Shown here: positions 1-8,745 of the stretch, piece by piece
Numbering within the stretch: position 1 is the stretch's first letter
Layout: the number at the start of each line of letters is the position of its first letter
Assembly: GCF_009862785.1 (NCBI RefSeq)
Contig: NZ_WWHU01000001.1
Coordinates: 2,170,001-2,234,000 of the forward strand
Length of the DNA stretch: 64,000 nt
Reading direction: 5' to 3'
From: Gordonia sp. SID5947
GTDB taxonomy: Bacteria > Actinomycetota > Actinomycetes > Mycobacteriales > Mycobacteriaceae
Made by a program: the position numbers and the translations under genes
The notes under the pieces: generated by a model
Databases searched by the model: none
What the model was told of the DNA's origin: nothing
Seen by the model: only the letters and a program-made list of their open reading frames with translations

Positions 1-438
1 ACCGATCGCGTCGGATACCTCCCCCAACGTCTCGACGGTCTGGACGATGCCGCGGGTGCGCTGGAGAACGTGCAGACGGTTGCGCCGAATACGCCGCCAG
101 GGACGATCCGCAACCAGTTGGCTCGGCTGTTGCTACGAGGAAGCGCCGCGAACCGCCCGGTCGGCACGCTCTCCGGCGGCGAACGCTTCCGTGTCGCACT
201 CGCGAAACTCCTCTTGGCAGAGCCAATTCCGCAGCTGCTGATCCTGGACGAGCCCACCAACAACCTCGACATCGCGAGTGTGGGACAACTCGCCGAGGCA
301 CTCGACGCCTACCGTGGGGCGCTCCTGGTAATCAGCCACGATCTACCGTTCCTCGAGAAGATCGGCATCGACACCGTTCTCGAACTCGGCGCAGACGGGC
401 AGATCCACCAGAGAGGCGACCTGACAGAAACGATGTGA
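1..438 (+). CDS. ABC-F family ATPase, C-terminal part (cut by window edge)
   Basis: The reading frame is open from base 1 and stops at 436-438, so the start lies upstream. The visible 145 residues are the end of a second ABC ATPase domain: signature LSGGERFR, Walker [13 protein letters not shown] and the H-loop VISHD, in that order. The DEPTNNLD form without any membrane segment is typical of ABC-F proteins, soluble tandem ATPases that act on the ribosome in translation or antibiotic protection. It ends 35 bases before the convergent moaE gene. The N-terminal domain and linker, which would separate the ABC-F subgroups, are outside the window, so no finer call is possible. Confidence 0.85.
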   Translation, partial: TDRVGYLPQRLDGLDDAAGALENVQTVAPNTPPGTIRNQLARLLLRGSAANRPVGTLSGGERFRVALAKLLLAEPIPQLLILDEPTNNLDIASVGQLAEALDAYRGALLVISHDLPFLEKIGIDTVLELGADGQIHQRGDLTETM

Positions 439-473
439 CGATCAGCGACGGCGGGCGCGTTGCCGGGTACCGC

Positions 474-926
474 TCACGCCGAGCCGACCCATTCGTCGCT
501 CCCGTCACCGAAGAACTGGTGTTTCCACACGGGCAGTCGCGCTTTCACCTCGTCGACGAGTTGCGCGCAGAGTTCAAAGGCCGCTCGTCGATGATCGGCC
601 GCAACCGCGACCACAAACGCGACGTCACCGATCGCGAGTTCTCCGACCCGATGCGACACCGCAACGGCCCAGACCCCGTTGCCGGCGCCGGCGATCTCGC
701 CGACGACCTCGGTGAGCACCGTCGGCGCCGACGGGTGGGCAGAGTAGACCAGCCGGGTCACCTCGCGGCCGGCGTCGTGGTTGCGCACCGCACCAACGAA
801 ACCGACGACGGCACCGGCGGCGCCGCCCGCGGCCTCGGCGACAAGCGCTTCGTGGGTCGCGAGGTCGATCGCATCGTCGGACAAGGATGCCCGCACCACC
901 TGGACATCGACAGCGCGGTCCGCCAT
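474..926 (-). CDS. moaE: Molybdopterin synthase catalytic subunit MoaE
   Basis: MoaE is the large subunit of molybdopterin synthase. It takes sulfur from thiocarboxylated MoaD to convert precursor Z (cPMP) into molybdopterin in the cytosol. The 150-residue length fits the family. The C-terminal segment [20 protein letters not shown] carries the active-site lysines and the conserved tail, and [17 protein letters not shown] near residues 43-59 is the usual N-terminal motif. The start codon overlaps the stop of mog by one base, so mog and moaE are translationally coupled. No moaD or moaA is present in the window, so the small subunit must be encoded elsewhere. The gene order moaC-mog-moaE matches that of mycobacteria. 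Confidence 0.95.
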   Translation of the reverse strand: MADRAVDVQVVRASLSDDAIDLATHEALVAEAAGGAAGAVVGFVGAVRNHDAGREVTRLVYSAHPSAPTVLTEVVGEIAGAGNGVWAVAVSHRVGELAIGDVAFVVAVAADHRRAAFELCAQLVDEVKARLPVWKHQFFGDGSDEWVGSA

Positions 927-1423
927 CAGTGATCACCCCCGCGGATCTGGTCCAGCGCGTGGTCGAGCACTCCCTCGAGGACCGACAGCCCGTCCTTCAC
1001 CCCGCCGGACGAGCCCGGCAGGTTGATCACCAGCGTCGTGGCCGCCACTCCCGCGAGGCCACGCGACAACACTGCCGTCGGCACCGTCGGGAGACCGGCG
1101 GACCGGATCGCGTCGGCCAGACCGGGGATCTCCGCGTCGAGTATGGGTCGGGTCTGCTCTGGTGTGCGGTCGGTGGGCGACAGACCGGTCCCTCCGGTGG
1201 TGATGACGAGATCGGCGCCTGCGTGGACGCCTGCCCGGATCGCGTCACCGACCGGCGCGCCGTCGGAGACCACGCTGCATTCGGTGACGACGATCCCGCG
1301 AGCTCTGAGCCAGTCGCTGATGATCGGGCCGGTGCGGTCGGCGTAGTCGCCACGGCTGGCCCGGGTCGAGGCCACCACGATCCGGGCGGTCCGACGACGC
1401 AGACCGGTCGGCGGCTCACTCAC
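926..1423 (-). CDS. mog: MogA/MoaB-type molybdenum cofactor biosynthesis protein
   Basis: This protein of the MogA/MoaB family binds molybdopterin and adenylates it before molybdate insertion. The MoCF-binding fold is seen from [17 protein letters not shown] (about residues 73-89), which holds the conserved TTGGTG loop and the aspartate, and from [14 protein letters not shown] near the C terminus. Its 165 residues make it a single-domain protein, not a MoeA fusion. It lies between moaC (8-base overlap) and moaE (1-base overlap), so the three form one operon. The Mog and MoaB subfamilies are hard to separate by sequence alone. The mog name follows the equivalent mycobacterial gene. Confidence 0.92.
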   Translation of the reverse strand: MSEPPTGLRRRTARIVVASTRASRGDYADRTGPIISDWLRARGIVVTECSVVSDGAPVGDAIRAGVHAGADLVITTGGTGLSPTDRTPEQTRPILDAEIPGLADAIRSAGLPTVPTAVLSRGLAGVAATTLVINLPGSSGGVKDGLSVLEGVLDHALDQIRGGDH

Positions 1424-1919
1424 GTCGCCACGACCCCGATTTTCCGCCGGTCTTCTCGAGCAGGCACACCCCGTCCATGCTGGCGCGACGGTCGACCGCC
1501 TTCACCATGTCGTGCAATGTGAGGCCTGCGACGGCGACAGCGGTGAGCGCTTCCATCTCGACACCGGTCTGACCACTGGTCCCGACGGTCGCCGTGACGT
1601 CGATGTGGTCATCGGCGATGGCGAACTCGATCTCGACGGACGACAGGGCGAGCTGATGGCACAACGGGATCAACTCGTCGGTGCGCTTGGCAGCCATGAT
1701 CCCGGCGATCCGGGCTGTCGCGAGCACGTCACCCTTCGGCAACCTGCCCTCGCTGAGCAATCCGATCACCTCGGCGGTGGTGCGAAACGTCCCGCCGGCC
1801 ACCGCACGACGGTCCGTACGCGATTTGCCGCCGACGTCGACCATCCGGGCTGCACCGGTCGAGTCGATGTGACTCAGGCCGGGTCCCGTCGACCCGCTCG
1901 CTTCGCCTTCGCCGGCCAC
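1416..1919 (-). CDS. moaC: Cyclic pyranopterin monophosphate synthase MoaC
   Basis: MoaC converts the 3',8-cyclo-GTP product of MoaA to cyclic pyranopterin monophosphate, the first stable intermediate of molybdenum cofactor synthesis. The family motifs are clear: MVDVGGKSRTDRRAVAGG (about residues 26-43), LIPLCHQLALSSVEIEF with the metal-near CHQL (about 83-99), TSGQTGVEMEALTAV, and DMVKAVDRRASMDGVCLLEK at the C terminus, which carries the catalytic lysine and aspartate. Length (167 residues) is normal. It is the first gene of moaC-mog-moaE and starts 5 bases after the stop of the small upstream gene, so that gene is probably in the same transcript. Confidence 0.95.
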   Translation of the reverse strand: MAGEGEASGSTGPGLSHIDSTGAARMVDVGGKSRTDRRAVAGGTFRTTAEVIGLLSEGRLPKGDVLATARIAGIMAAKRTDELIPLCHQLALSSVEIEFAIADDHIDVTATVGTSGQTGVEMEALTAVAVAGLTLHDMVKAVDRRASMDGVCLLEKTGGKSGSWRRE

Positions 1920-1924
1920 TCTCG

Positions 1925-2110
1925 TCAGCGGTTGACGATGGTCTTCGGCTGAAGGTAGGGCAAGTCGTCGGGAGCCAACGGGAACTCGACGTCGCCGAAG
2001 GGTGACAGGGCACCGGAGAGACCGGCCGCGAACTCGGAGACCGCGTGCGCGCTGTCGCCGTCTCCGTCTTTCGGCCAGCCGTTGTCGACGTACTTCTTCT
2101 TCTCAGCCAC
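1925..2110 (-). CDS. Small conserved-looking hypothetical protein
   Basis: This is a 61-residue protein with a lysine-rich start ([12 protein letters not shown]) and an acidic middle, without membrane segments, signal peptide or cysteines. It is kept as a gene because it sits 5 bases upstream of moaC in the same direction. Mycobacteria also carry a small gene in this place (Rv0863 lies between the helicase-associated gene and moaC2). I do not recognise a domain and give no function. A longer frame for the divergent helicase-associated gene would overlap it, which is one reason to start that gene at 2189. Confidence 0.6.
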   Translation of the reverse strand: MAEKKKYVDNGWPKDGDGDSAHAVSEFAAGLSGALSPFGDVEFPLAPDDLPYLQPKTIVNR

Positions 2111-2175
2111 GGGGTCATTGTGCCATGTGGCCTCGGCGGCAGTCCCGGCGAAACCGCCCTCCGGCGCACGCTCAG

Positions 2176-2181
2176 TAGAAT
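2176..2181 (+). promoter_or_regulatory. -10 box TAGAAT of a likely leaderless promoter
   Basis: TAGAAT ends 7 bases before the ATG at 2189, so transcription would begin at or next to the A of the start codon. No Shine-Dalgarno sequence precedes this ATG and no good -35 box is visible. The site supports 2189 as the start of the helicase-associated gene. Confidence 0.5.
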
Positions 2182-2188
2182 CGGCCGA

Positions 2189-4525
2189 ATGAGTGCGGAT
2201 GACCAGGGCGTCAGCCTGGCCGATGACCTGGCCTCGCGTAGCGACGATGCGATCATCGAACTGCTCACCGCGCGCCCCGACCTGGCGTCCCCACCACCGG
2301 CCGGGACCGGCGTGCTGGCCTCGCGTGCGTTGTCGGCAGCGTCGTCGGCGCTGGCCGGCGAGGATCTCGACCTACTCGCGGTGGCCGTGCTGGAACAAGC
2401 CATCGCCCTCGGCATCGCGACCACCGGCACCGTCCCCGCACCGACCACGGCCGCCGCGATCGTCGCCGCACTCACCGGACAGGCCGACACCCAGGAGATC
2501 CGCGATCGGATCGAGAGGTTACGACGACGTGCCCTGCTCTGGGGTCCCGACGACGCGTTGTTGACCGGCGCGCACGCCGCGGCGGCACTGCCGTGGCGGG
2601 GCCACCATCTGACCTGTCCGCTGGCCCGTCAGAAGCCCGAGGATCTACGCATCACACTCGACGGCCTCGAACAGCGCGAACGCGGCCTGCTCGACACCCT
2701 GTCGCGAGGTCCGGCGCTGGGGCGCAGCCGCGATGCCGCACCCGGCGCCGACCCCGAGTCACCGGTTGCCCGGCTCCTCGCGGCCGGTCTGCTCGCCCGT
2801 ATCGACGACCAGACGGTTGAGTTGCCGCCGATGATCGGCCAGCTGTTGCGCGACGAGCCGCCGCTGCGCACCGACGACCTCAGCGCCCCCGCCCTGCACG
2901 ACGAGTCCGCCAAGCGCAGGTTCTCCGCCGGTGCCGTCGAGGACGCCGCCGGCGGCGAGGCCCTGGAGCTGATCCGCCACGCCACTGCTCTCATCCATGC
3001 GCTCGGCGCCACCCCCGCCGCGGTGTTGCGTTCCGGTGCGCTGGGGGTTCGTGAGCTCCGGCGTCTGGCCAAGGTGACGGGCCTCGAACAGCAGCGGCTC
3101 GCATTCATCGCCGAATTGCTCGCCTATCTGCGACTGATCGACGCCGGGTTCCCCGAGCCCCCGCCCGCGTCGGATTCCGGCGAGCACGCCTTTGCGCCGA
3201 CGATGGCCGCCGACAGCTGGCTGCACCTGCCTCGGGAACGACAGTGGTGGGCACTGCTCGGTGCGTGGCTGGAGATGCCACGGCGCGCCTGGCAGATCGG
3301 CGAACCCGACCGCGACGGCAACGCGCTCCCCGCGTTGTCGGGTGAGTTGCACGACGCCTACGCACCGGTCGCGCGGCACGCGATGCTGTCGACGCTGGGC
3401 CAGGCCGGGCGCGCGATGCCGGTGACGACGGACGCGTTGGTGGCCGCCCTGCACTGGCAGCACCCCCGACAGATCCGCCGGTACGCACGCCACGTCGTCG
3501 AACAGACCCTGCGGGAGGCGCGCGAGCTCGGCGTGGTCGCGCACGGTTCGCTCACCGCGGTCGGCCGTGCGGCCACCGCCGGTGACCACGACGACGTCGA
3601 GGCATCGGTACTCACCGCGATGCGGACGGCGTTGCCGGAACCCATCGACCACTTCCTCGCCCAGGCCGACCTGACCCTCACCGTTCCCGGTCCGATGACG
3701 GCCGAACTCGCCGAACAGGTGGAACTCGTCGCCGACCTGGAGTCCGGCGGCGCGGCGTCGGTCTACCGCGTGTCCGAGGCCAGCGTGCGGCGAGCGCTCG
3801 ACGCCGGGCGCAGCAGCAGTGAGCTGCTGACGCTGTTCACCGCGCATTCGCGGACGCCCGTCCCCCAGTCGCTGACCTACCTCATCGAGGACGTCGCACG
3901 GAAACACGGGCAGCTGCGGGTGGGCGTCGCCTCGGCCTTCGTGCGCTGCGAGGACCCGACCACTCTCGCCGCCGTGTTGCGCAGCGACGCCGCCGAGCAG
4001 CTCGCGTTACGCGCGCTGGCGCCGACGGTCGCTGTGTCACAGGCGGACGTCCGTGAGGTGATCGACCGGCTACGGGCCGCCGGTTTCGCCCCCGCCGGCG
4101 AGGATTCCACCGGCACCGTGGTGGACCTGCGGGAGCGCGGAAGTCGCGTCACGGTCGCGCGAGGACGCCGACAACCCCAGCCCCGCCGGCCCGTACCGTC
4201 CGCAGAGCAACTGCGGACCGTCGTCGCGCGGATGCGGTCCCAGGATCGCGCCGCGACCGCCCGTCCGGCGTCCGGCGCGACCTCGACGTCGCCGGTCCGG
4301 GCGGCCGGCGGCGGCGAGTCGGCGACCGCATTGATCCAGCTCGCGCTGCGAGTGAACCGCCGTCTGCGGGTGGATTACGTCGACGCCCACGGGTCGGCCA
4401 GTCGGCATGTGGTGACACCGCGGACCCTCGGGGCCGGGCAACTCGTGGCGGTCGACTCCGGAACCGACGACGAACAGCATTTCTCCCTACACCGGATCAC
4501 CAGCGTCGAACTCCTGGAGAACTGA
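2189..4525 (+). CDS. Helicase-associated (Helicase_C_3-type) protein paired with XPB helicase
   Basis: This 778-residue protein belongs to the large actinobacterial family seen next to the XPB helicase (Rv0862c in M. tuberculosis), annotated as helicase-associated or Helicase_C_3 domain. No Walker A or DEAD/DEVH motif is visible, so it is unlikely to be a helicase itself. The N-terminal two thirds look all-helical and rich in Ala, Leu and Arg, as in winged-helix arrays. The last part, about residues 590-680 ([22 protein letters not shown] and following), resembles the conserved C-terminal domain, followed by a basic Pro/Arg linker and a WYL-like end ([10 protein letters not shown]). The XPB gene follows after 70 bases in the same direction. 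A role as XPB partner, comparable to Bax1 in archaea, is inference. Confidence 0.8.
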   Translation: MSADDQGVSLADDLASRSDDAIIELLTARPDLASPPPAGTGVLASRALSAASSALAGEDLDLLAVAVLEQAIALGIATTGTVPAPTTAAAIVAALTGQADTQEIRDRIERLRRRALLWGPDDALLTGAHAAAALPWRGHHLTCPLARQKPEDLRITLDGLEQRERGLLDTLSRGPALGRSRDAAPGADPESPVARLLAAGLLARIDDQTVELPPMIGQLLRDEPPLRTDDLSAPALHDESAKRRFSAGAVEDAAGGEALELIRHATALIHALGATPAAVLRSGALGVRELRRLAKVTGLEQQRLAFIAELLAYLRLIDAGFPEPPPASDSGEHAFAPTMAADSWLHLPRERQWWALLGAWLEMPRRAWQIGEPDRDGNALPALSGELHDAYAPVARHAMLSTLGQAGRAMPVTTDALVAALHWQHPRQIRRYARHVVEQTLREARELGVVAHGSLTAVGRAATAGDHDDVEASVLTAMRTALPEPIDHFLAQADLTLTVPGPMTAELAEQVELVADLESGGAASVYRVSEASVRRALDAGRSSSELLTLFTAHSRTPVPQSLTYLIEDVARKHGQLRVGVASAFVRCEDPTTLAAVLRSDAAEQLALRALAPTVAVSQADVREVIDRLRAAGFAPAGEDSTGTVVDLRERGSRVTVARGRRQPQPRRPVPSAEQLRTVVARMRSQDRAATARPASGATSTSPVRAAGGGESATALIQLALRVNRRLRVDYVDAHGSASRHVVTPRTLGAGQLVAVDSGTDDEQHFSLHRITSVELLEN

Positions 4526-4595
4526 GGGCGGGCCCGGCGGCGCCGCTAGCCGTCCGACCGGGCCGCTTCTGACAGGAGTTGCGCTGATCTGGACA

Positions 4596-6272
4596 ATGGA
4601 CTGGGTGACCGATGGACCCCTGATCGTGCAATCCGACAAGACGCTGCTGCTCGAGGTCGACCACCCCGACGCTGCAGCGGCCCGCGCGGCGATCGCGCCG
4701 TTCGCCGAACTCGAACGCGCCCCCGAACATGTGCACACCTACCGTGTGACTCCCCTGGCGCTGTGGAATGCCCGCGCCGCCGGCCACGACGCGGAGCAGG
4801 TGGTCGACGCACTCGTCAGCCACTCGCGCTACGCGGTGCCGCAGCCGCTACTCATGGACGTCGTCGACACGATGGGCCGATTCGGGCGTTTGCAACTGGT
4901 CAAACACCCGGCGCACGGGCTGACCCTGGTCAGCCTCGACCGCGCCGTGCTCGAAGAGATCATGCGCAACAAGAAGATCGCCCCGATGCTCGGCGCGCGG
5001 CTCGACGACGACACGGTGATCGTGCACCCGTCCGAGCGCGGACGGCTCAAGCAGGTCCTGCTCAAGGTGGGCTGGCCGGCCGAGGATCTCGCCGGGTACG
5101 TCGACGGCGAGGCGCACCACATCGCGCTCGATCAGGACGACTGGCACCTGCGCGACTACCAGGAACTGGCCGCCGACTCGTTCTGGGCGGGCGGATCCGG
5201 CGTCGTGGTGTTGCCCTGCGGCGCAGGAAAGACCATGGTCGGTGCTGCCGCGATGGCAAAGGCGGGCGCCACCACGCTGATCCTGGTGACCAACACGGTC
5301 GCCGGGCGTCAGTGGAAACGGGAACTCGTGTCCCGTACCTCGTTGACCGAGGACGAGATCGGCGAGTACTCCGGCGAACGCAAGGAGATCAGGCCGGTCA
5401 CCATCGCGACGTACCAGGTGATGACCCGGAAGTCGAAGGGCGAGTACAAGAATCTCGACCTCTTCGATTCTCGCGACTGGGGATTGATCATCTACGACGA
5501 GGTGCACCTGCTGCCCGCTCCGGTGTTCCGGATGACCGCCGACCTGCAATCGCGCCGCCGCCTCGGGCTGACCGCGACGCTCGTCCGTGAGGACGGCCGC
5601 GAGGGTGACGTCTTCAGTCTCATCGGGCCGAAACGCTATGACGCGCCGTGGAAGGACATCGAGGCGCAGGGCTGGATCGCCCCCGCCGACTGCATCGAGG
5701 TCCGGGTGACGCTGACCGACGAGGAGCGACTGCAGTACGCGGTCGCCGAGGCGGAGGAGAAATACAAGCTCTGCTCCACCGCGCACACCAAGGTGAACGT
5801 GGTGAAGTCGATCCTCGCCCGGCACAAGGATTCTCCGACACTGGTCATCGGTGCATACATCGACCAACTGGAAGAGCTGGGACGCGAACTGGACGCGCCG
5901 GTGATCCAGGGCTCCACCAAGAACAAGGAACGCGAAGTCCTGTTCGACCAGTTCCGCAACGGGGAGATCCGGACGCTGGTGGTCTCCAAGGTGGCAAACT
6001 TCTCGATCGATCTGCCGGAGGCGTCTGTCGCCGTCCAGGTCTCGGGAACGTTCGGTTCCCGGCAGGAGGAGGCACAGCGCCTCGGTCGGCTACTGAGGCC
6101 GAAACGCGATGGCGGCCAGGCACATTTCTACTCGGTGGTGTCCCGCGACACCCTCGACGCCGACTACGCGGCGCATCGGCAGCGCTTCCTCGCCGAGCAG
6201 GGCTACGCCTATCGCATCACCGATGCGGACGATCTGCTGGGTCCCGCCATCGGCGAGGAGTCCGCGGGCTGA
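4596..6272 (+). CDS. XPB/ERCC3-type DNA repair helicase
   Basis: This superfamily 2 DNA helicase of the XPB type unwinds DNA in the 3'-5' direction. The protein has 558 residues. An N-terminal damage-recognition-like domain covers about 1-180. Motif I LPCGAGKT is at 206-213, motif II DEVH at 301-304, and motif III TATLVRED at 326-333. The RED residues of the last are the XPB hallmark. Helicase domain 2 ends with the motif VI region QRLGRLLRPKRDGG. No nuclease domain is fused. The start at 4596 is 17 bases from AGGAG (4574-4578), rather far, but no better ATG or GTG exists in frame. It forms a two-gene unit with the upstream helicase-associated gene, as in mycobacteria (Rv0861c). Confidence 0.95.
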   Translation: MDWVTDGPLIVQSDKTLLLEVDHPDAAAARAAIAPFAELERAPEHVHTYRVTPLALWNARAAGHDAEQVVDALVSHSRYAVPQPLLMDVVDTMGRFGRLQLVKHPAHGLTLVSLDRAVLEEIMRNKKIAPMLGARLDDDTVIVHPSERGRLKQVLLKVGWPAEDLAGYVDGEAHHIALDQDDWHLRDYQELAADSFWAGGSGVVVLPCGAGKTMVGAAAMAKAGATTLILVTNTVAGRQWKRELVSRTSLTEDEIGEYSGERKEIRPVTIATYQVMTRKSKGEYKNLDLFDSRDWGLIIYDEVHLLPAPVFRMTADLQSRRRLGLTATLVREDGREGDVFSLIGPKRYDAPWKDIEAQGWIAPADCIEVRVTLTDEERLQYAVAEAEEKYKLCSTAHTKVNVVKSILARHKDSPTLVIGAYIDQLEELGRELDAPVIQGSTKNKEREVLFDQFRNGEIRTLVVSKVANFSIDLPEASVAVQVSGTFGSRQEEAQRLGRLLRPKRDGGQAHFYSVVSRDTLDADYAAHRQRFLAEQGYAYRITDADDLLGPAIGEESAG

Positions 6273-6285
6273 GCCTCGGATCGAA

Positions 6286-7404
6286 TCAGATCGGTTCGGC
6301 GAGGCAGTAGCCGAGCGGCTCGGGCAGTGCGAAGTAGACCGACAGCTGATCACTGGAGCACGACGGCCGTCCGTTGCTGCGCTTGTCGACACGGACGATC
6401 TCGGTGCCGGTCGCCTTGGTGGCCCCGCACGCGAGCTCCTTGTAGTCGGACAGCGAGGCGCTCGGCATCCCGCCGAGCGGGATCTGGTAACACTTGCCCT
6501 GCGTCAGGTTCGGTGACAGGCACAGCTGTTCGCCCGTTTCCTCGCCGTCGCGCATCCAGTACAACCGGGAGTAGTCGTCGCTGGGACATGTCGCCCCGTT
6601 GACCTTCTGGGCCACGTAGAAGGTGAACTTGCTCGTCGAGGAGCAGTCCGCCTTACGTGCGTGGACGTCCCCGCCCTCCCCGCTGCCGGTGACAGAGACA
6701 CAGTCACCCACCGCGACGTCGTCGGTGTCGGTCACCGAGTCACGGGCGATGAAGCCGAACACCCCGACGACCGCGATCACGAGGACGGCCACGATGCCCA
6801 CGGCCCACCACAACCACTTGCGCGATCGCTTGGGGGCCGGCGGCGCGTACGGATATGCACCGGGGTACGGCTGGCCGCCCGGGTACGGCTGGCCACCCGG
6901 ATACGGCTGAGCACCCGGATACTGCTGGCCACCCGGATACTGCTGGCCACCCGGATACGGCTGAGCACCCGGATACTGCTGGCCACCCGGATACTGCTGA
7001 GCGCCCGGATACTGCTGGCCACCCAGGTACGGCTGAGCACCCGGATACTGCTGGGCACCCGGATACTGCTGGGCACCGGGGTACGGCTGAGCACCTGGGT
7101 AGGGCTGCCCGGGATGGGGTTGAGCACCCGGAAACGGTTGTTCCCCCGGATACGCCTGACCACCAGGGTGAGGCGAGCCACCCGGCGGCGGTTGCGCTCC
7201 TCGGTCAGGATCTCCGCTCTGGTACGGCTGCTCACCGGGATACGGCGGGGTACCGGGAAAGGGCTGCTCGCTCGGGTACTGCTCGCCGCCGGGGTACTGC
7301 TGCGCTCCCGACGACTCGTTGCCACCACCCTGACGCTGCGTGGGATCCGCGTCCTGCGGCCCCTGCGGTGAATCCGGGTTCGGCGGTACGGGCGGGGTGG
7401 TCAT
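6286..7404 (-). CDS. Pro-Gly-Tyr repeat membrane protein with LppU-like exposed domain
   Basis: The N-terminal half is a low-complexity tract of PYPGAQ/QYPGGQ-type hexapeptides. After it comes a basic patch (PKRSRKW) and one membrane helix (WWAVGIVAVLVIAVVGVFGF), then a C-terminal domain of about 150 residues with six or more cysteines. The segment VAVGDCVSVTG, repeated CxxxP-spaced cysteines and a second conserved cysteine pair resemble the LppU/SCO3897 family of actinobacterial envelope proteins. The topology would put the repeat inside and the Cys-rich domain outside. ATG 7404 is chosen over an upstream start because the protein then begins MTTPPVPPNP, as such proteins do. It is convergent with XPB (13-base gap). 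Its function is unknown. Confidence 0.75.
   Translation of the reverse strand: MTTPPVPPNPDSPQGPQDADPTQRQGGGNESSGAQQYPGGEQYPSEQPFPGTPPYPGEQPYQSGDPDRGAQPPPGGSPHPGGQAYPGEQPFPGAQPHPGQPYPGAQPYPGAQQYPGAQQYPGAQPYLGGQQYPGAQQYPGGQQYPGAQPYPGGQQYPGGQQYPGAQPYPGGQPYPGGQPYPGAYPYAPPAPKRSRKWLWWAVGIVAVLVIAVVGVFGFIARDSVTDTDDVAVGDCVSVTGSGEGGDVHARKADCSSTSKFTFYVAQKVNGATCPSDDYSRLYWMRDGEETGEQLCLSPNLTQGKCYQIPLGGMPSASLSDYKELACGATKATGTEIVRVDKRSNGRPSCSSDQLSVYFALPEPLGYCLAEPI
6859..7114 (-). repeat. 18-bp coding tandem repeat (PYPGAQ-type hexapeptides)
   Basis: About 13 imperfect copies of an 18-bp unit encode Q-(P/Q)-Y-P-G-(A/G). On the plus strand they read as variants of cacccggatactgctggc. The copies differ mostly in whole codons (Gln/Pro, Ala/Gly), so the tract evolves under coding selection, but its near-identity makes it prone to slippage and to assembly error. 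Confidence 0.9.
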
Positions 7405-7489
7405 AGTCGCAGATCGTACCGCCGCGCCACCTGGCGGCGGCGAAGCCATCTATCTGCACGAATGACGGTCCATGTGTCAGCCTTGAGCC

Positions 7490-8644
7490 GTGCGCACCGT
7501 TTCCCGCCTCCGCCCCTTCGGGACCACGATCTTCGCCGAGATGTCCGCGCTGGCGCTCGAACACGACGCGATCAACCTCGGCCAGGGGTTTCCCGACACC
7601 GACGGTCCCGACTCGATGCTCGCGGCGGCACAGCGCGCGATCGCCGAGGGTCGCAACCAGTACCCGCCCGGCATCGGCGTGCCCGAATTGCGGTACGCGG
7701 TGGCCCGTCAGCAGCGGCAACTGTACGGACTGGACTACGACCCCGACGCCGAGGTCCTGATCACCGTCGGCGCCACCGAGGCGATCGCCGGGGCCGTCGT
7801 CGGACTCGTCGAGCCCGGCCGCGAGGTGGTGATGGTGGAGCCGTACTACGACTCGTATGCCGCCACGGTTGCCATGGCGGGCGGTGTCCGACGAACCGTG
7901 CCCCTCATCGCCGATGGAGACGGGTTCCGCCTCGACCGTTCCGCACTGGCCGACGCATTCGGTCCCGACACGGCGATGATCCTGGTGAATTCACCCCACA
8001 ACCCCACCGGCACGGTGTTCTCCGATGACGACCTCAGCGAGATCGCCCGCCTGTGCACAGAACACGACGTCGTCGCGGTGACCGACGAGGTCTACGAGCA
8101 TCTGCTCTTCGACGACCGGGTCCAACGCCCACTCGCCACCTTTCCGGGTATGCGCGAGCGGACTCTGCGGATCTCGAGCGCCGCAAAGACATTCAACTGC
8201 ACCGGATGGAAGGTCGGGTGGATCAGCGGTCCACCCGACCTGGTCGCGGCCGCCCGCGCCGCCAAACAGTTCATGTCCTATGTCGGTTCCGGACCGTTCC
8301 AGCCCGCCGTGGCCGGTGCACTCGACGAAGAGATGGACTGGGTGCGCGATTCGGCACAGCGGTTGGTGTCGGCCCGCGACCTCCTGTCGGACGCGCTCCG
8401 CGACACCGGCTTCGACGTCCACCGGAGCGAGGCCGGCTACTTCGTGTGCGCCGATCCGCGCCCGCTCGGGTTCGACGACGGAATCTCCTTCTGCCGCATG
8501 CTTCCCGAGCGGATCGGCGTCGCGGCTGTTCCCGTGAGCGCATTCGTCGACGACGTCGAACCGTGGCGGCACCTTGTCCGCTTTGCGTTCTGCAAGCGCG
8601 AAGAAGTCATCACCGAAGCCGCGCAACGACTCCGACGCCTCTAG
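7490..8644 (+). CDS. dapC: PLP aminotransferase, DapC-type (N-succinyldiaminopimelate aminotransferase)
   Basis: This class I/II aminotransferase of 384 residues would transfer the amino group from glutamate to N-succinyl-2-amino-6-ketopimelate in the lysine/diaminopimelate pathway. Family marks are NLGQGFPD near residue 25, NSPHNPTG near 164, and SSAAKTFNCTGWKVGW, whose lysine binds PLP. It matches the mycobacterial DapC (Rv0858c) closely along its length, including the start (MRTVSRLRPF) and the end (VRFAFCKR), and lies in the same neighbourhood of the XPB gene. The start is GTG at 7490. Kynurenine-oxoglutarate aminotransferases share this fold, so the substrate rests on similarity to Rv0858c. 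Confidence 0.85.
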   Translation: MRTVSRLRPFGTTIFAEMSALALEHDAINLGQGFPDTDGPDSMLAAAQRAIAEGRNQYPPGIGVPELRYAVARQQRQLYGLDYDPDAEVLITVGATEAIAGAVVGLVEPGREVVMVEPYYDSYAATVAMAGGVRRTVPLIADGDGFRLDRSALADAFGPDTAMILVNSPHNPTGTVFSDDDLSEIARLCTEHDVVAVTDEVYEHLLFDDRVQRPLATFPGMRERTLRISSAAKTFNCTGWKVGWISGPPDLVAAARAAKQFMSYVGSGPFQPAVAGALDEEMDWVRDSAQRLVSARDLLSDALRDTGFDVHRSEAGYFVCADPRPLGFDDGISFCRMLPERIGVAAVPVSAFVDDVEPWRHLVRFAFCKREEVITEAAQRLRRL

Positions 8645-8670
8645 CTCCGCCGCCGGGCTCCCACCCCTCA

Positions 8671-8730
8671 CGCCGATCAGGGTGGCGGTTCGGGTGCGCC
8701 CACTCGGCGGGAAAGTGTGCCCGATCGGCG
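8671..8730. terminator. Possible weak bidirectional terminator between convergent genes
   Basis: CGCCGATC at 8671-8678 and GATCGGCG at 8723-8730 are exact inverted repeats around a 44-base loop. They lie between the ends of two convergent genes. There is no T-run and the loop is long, so this is only suggestive. Confidence 0.2.
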
Positions 8731-8745
8731 GTTCGGCGAGCGGAA

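Noticed and set aside
2759-3907. Long open frame on the minus strand inside the helicase-associated gene
   Set aside because: It is a by-product of GC-rich codon use in the true gene, with no domain and no credible start.
6859-7114. Tandem repeat as a possible CRISPR array
   Set aside because: Units of 18 bp follow each other without spacers and are in frame within a coding sequence.
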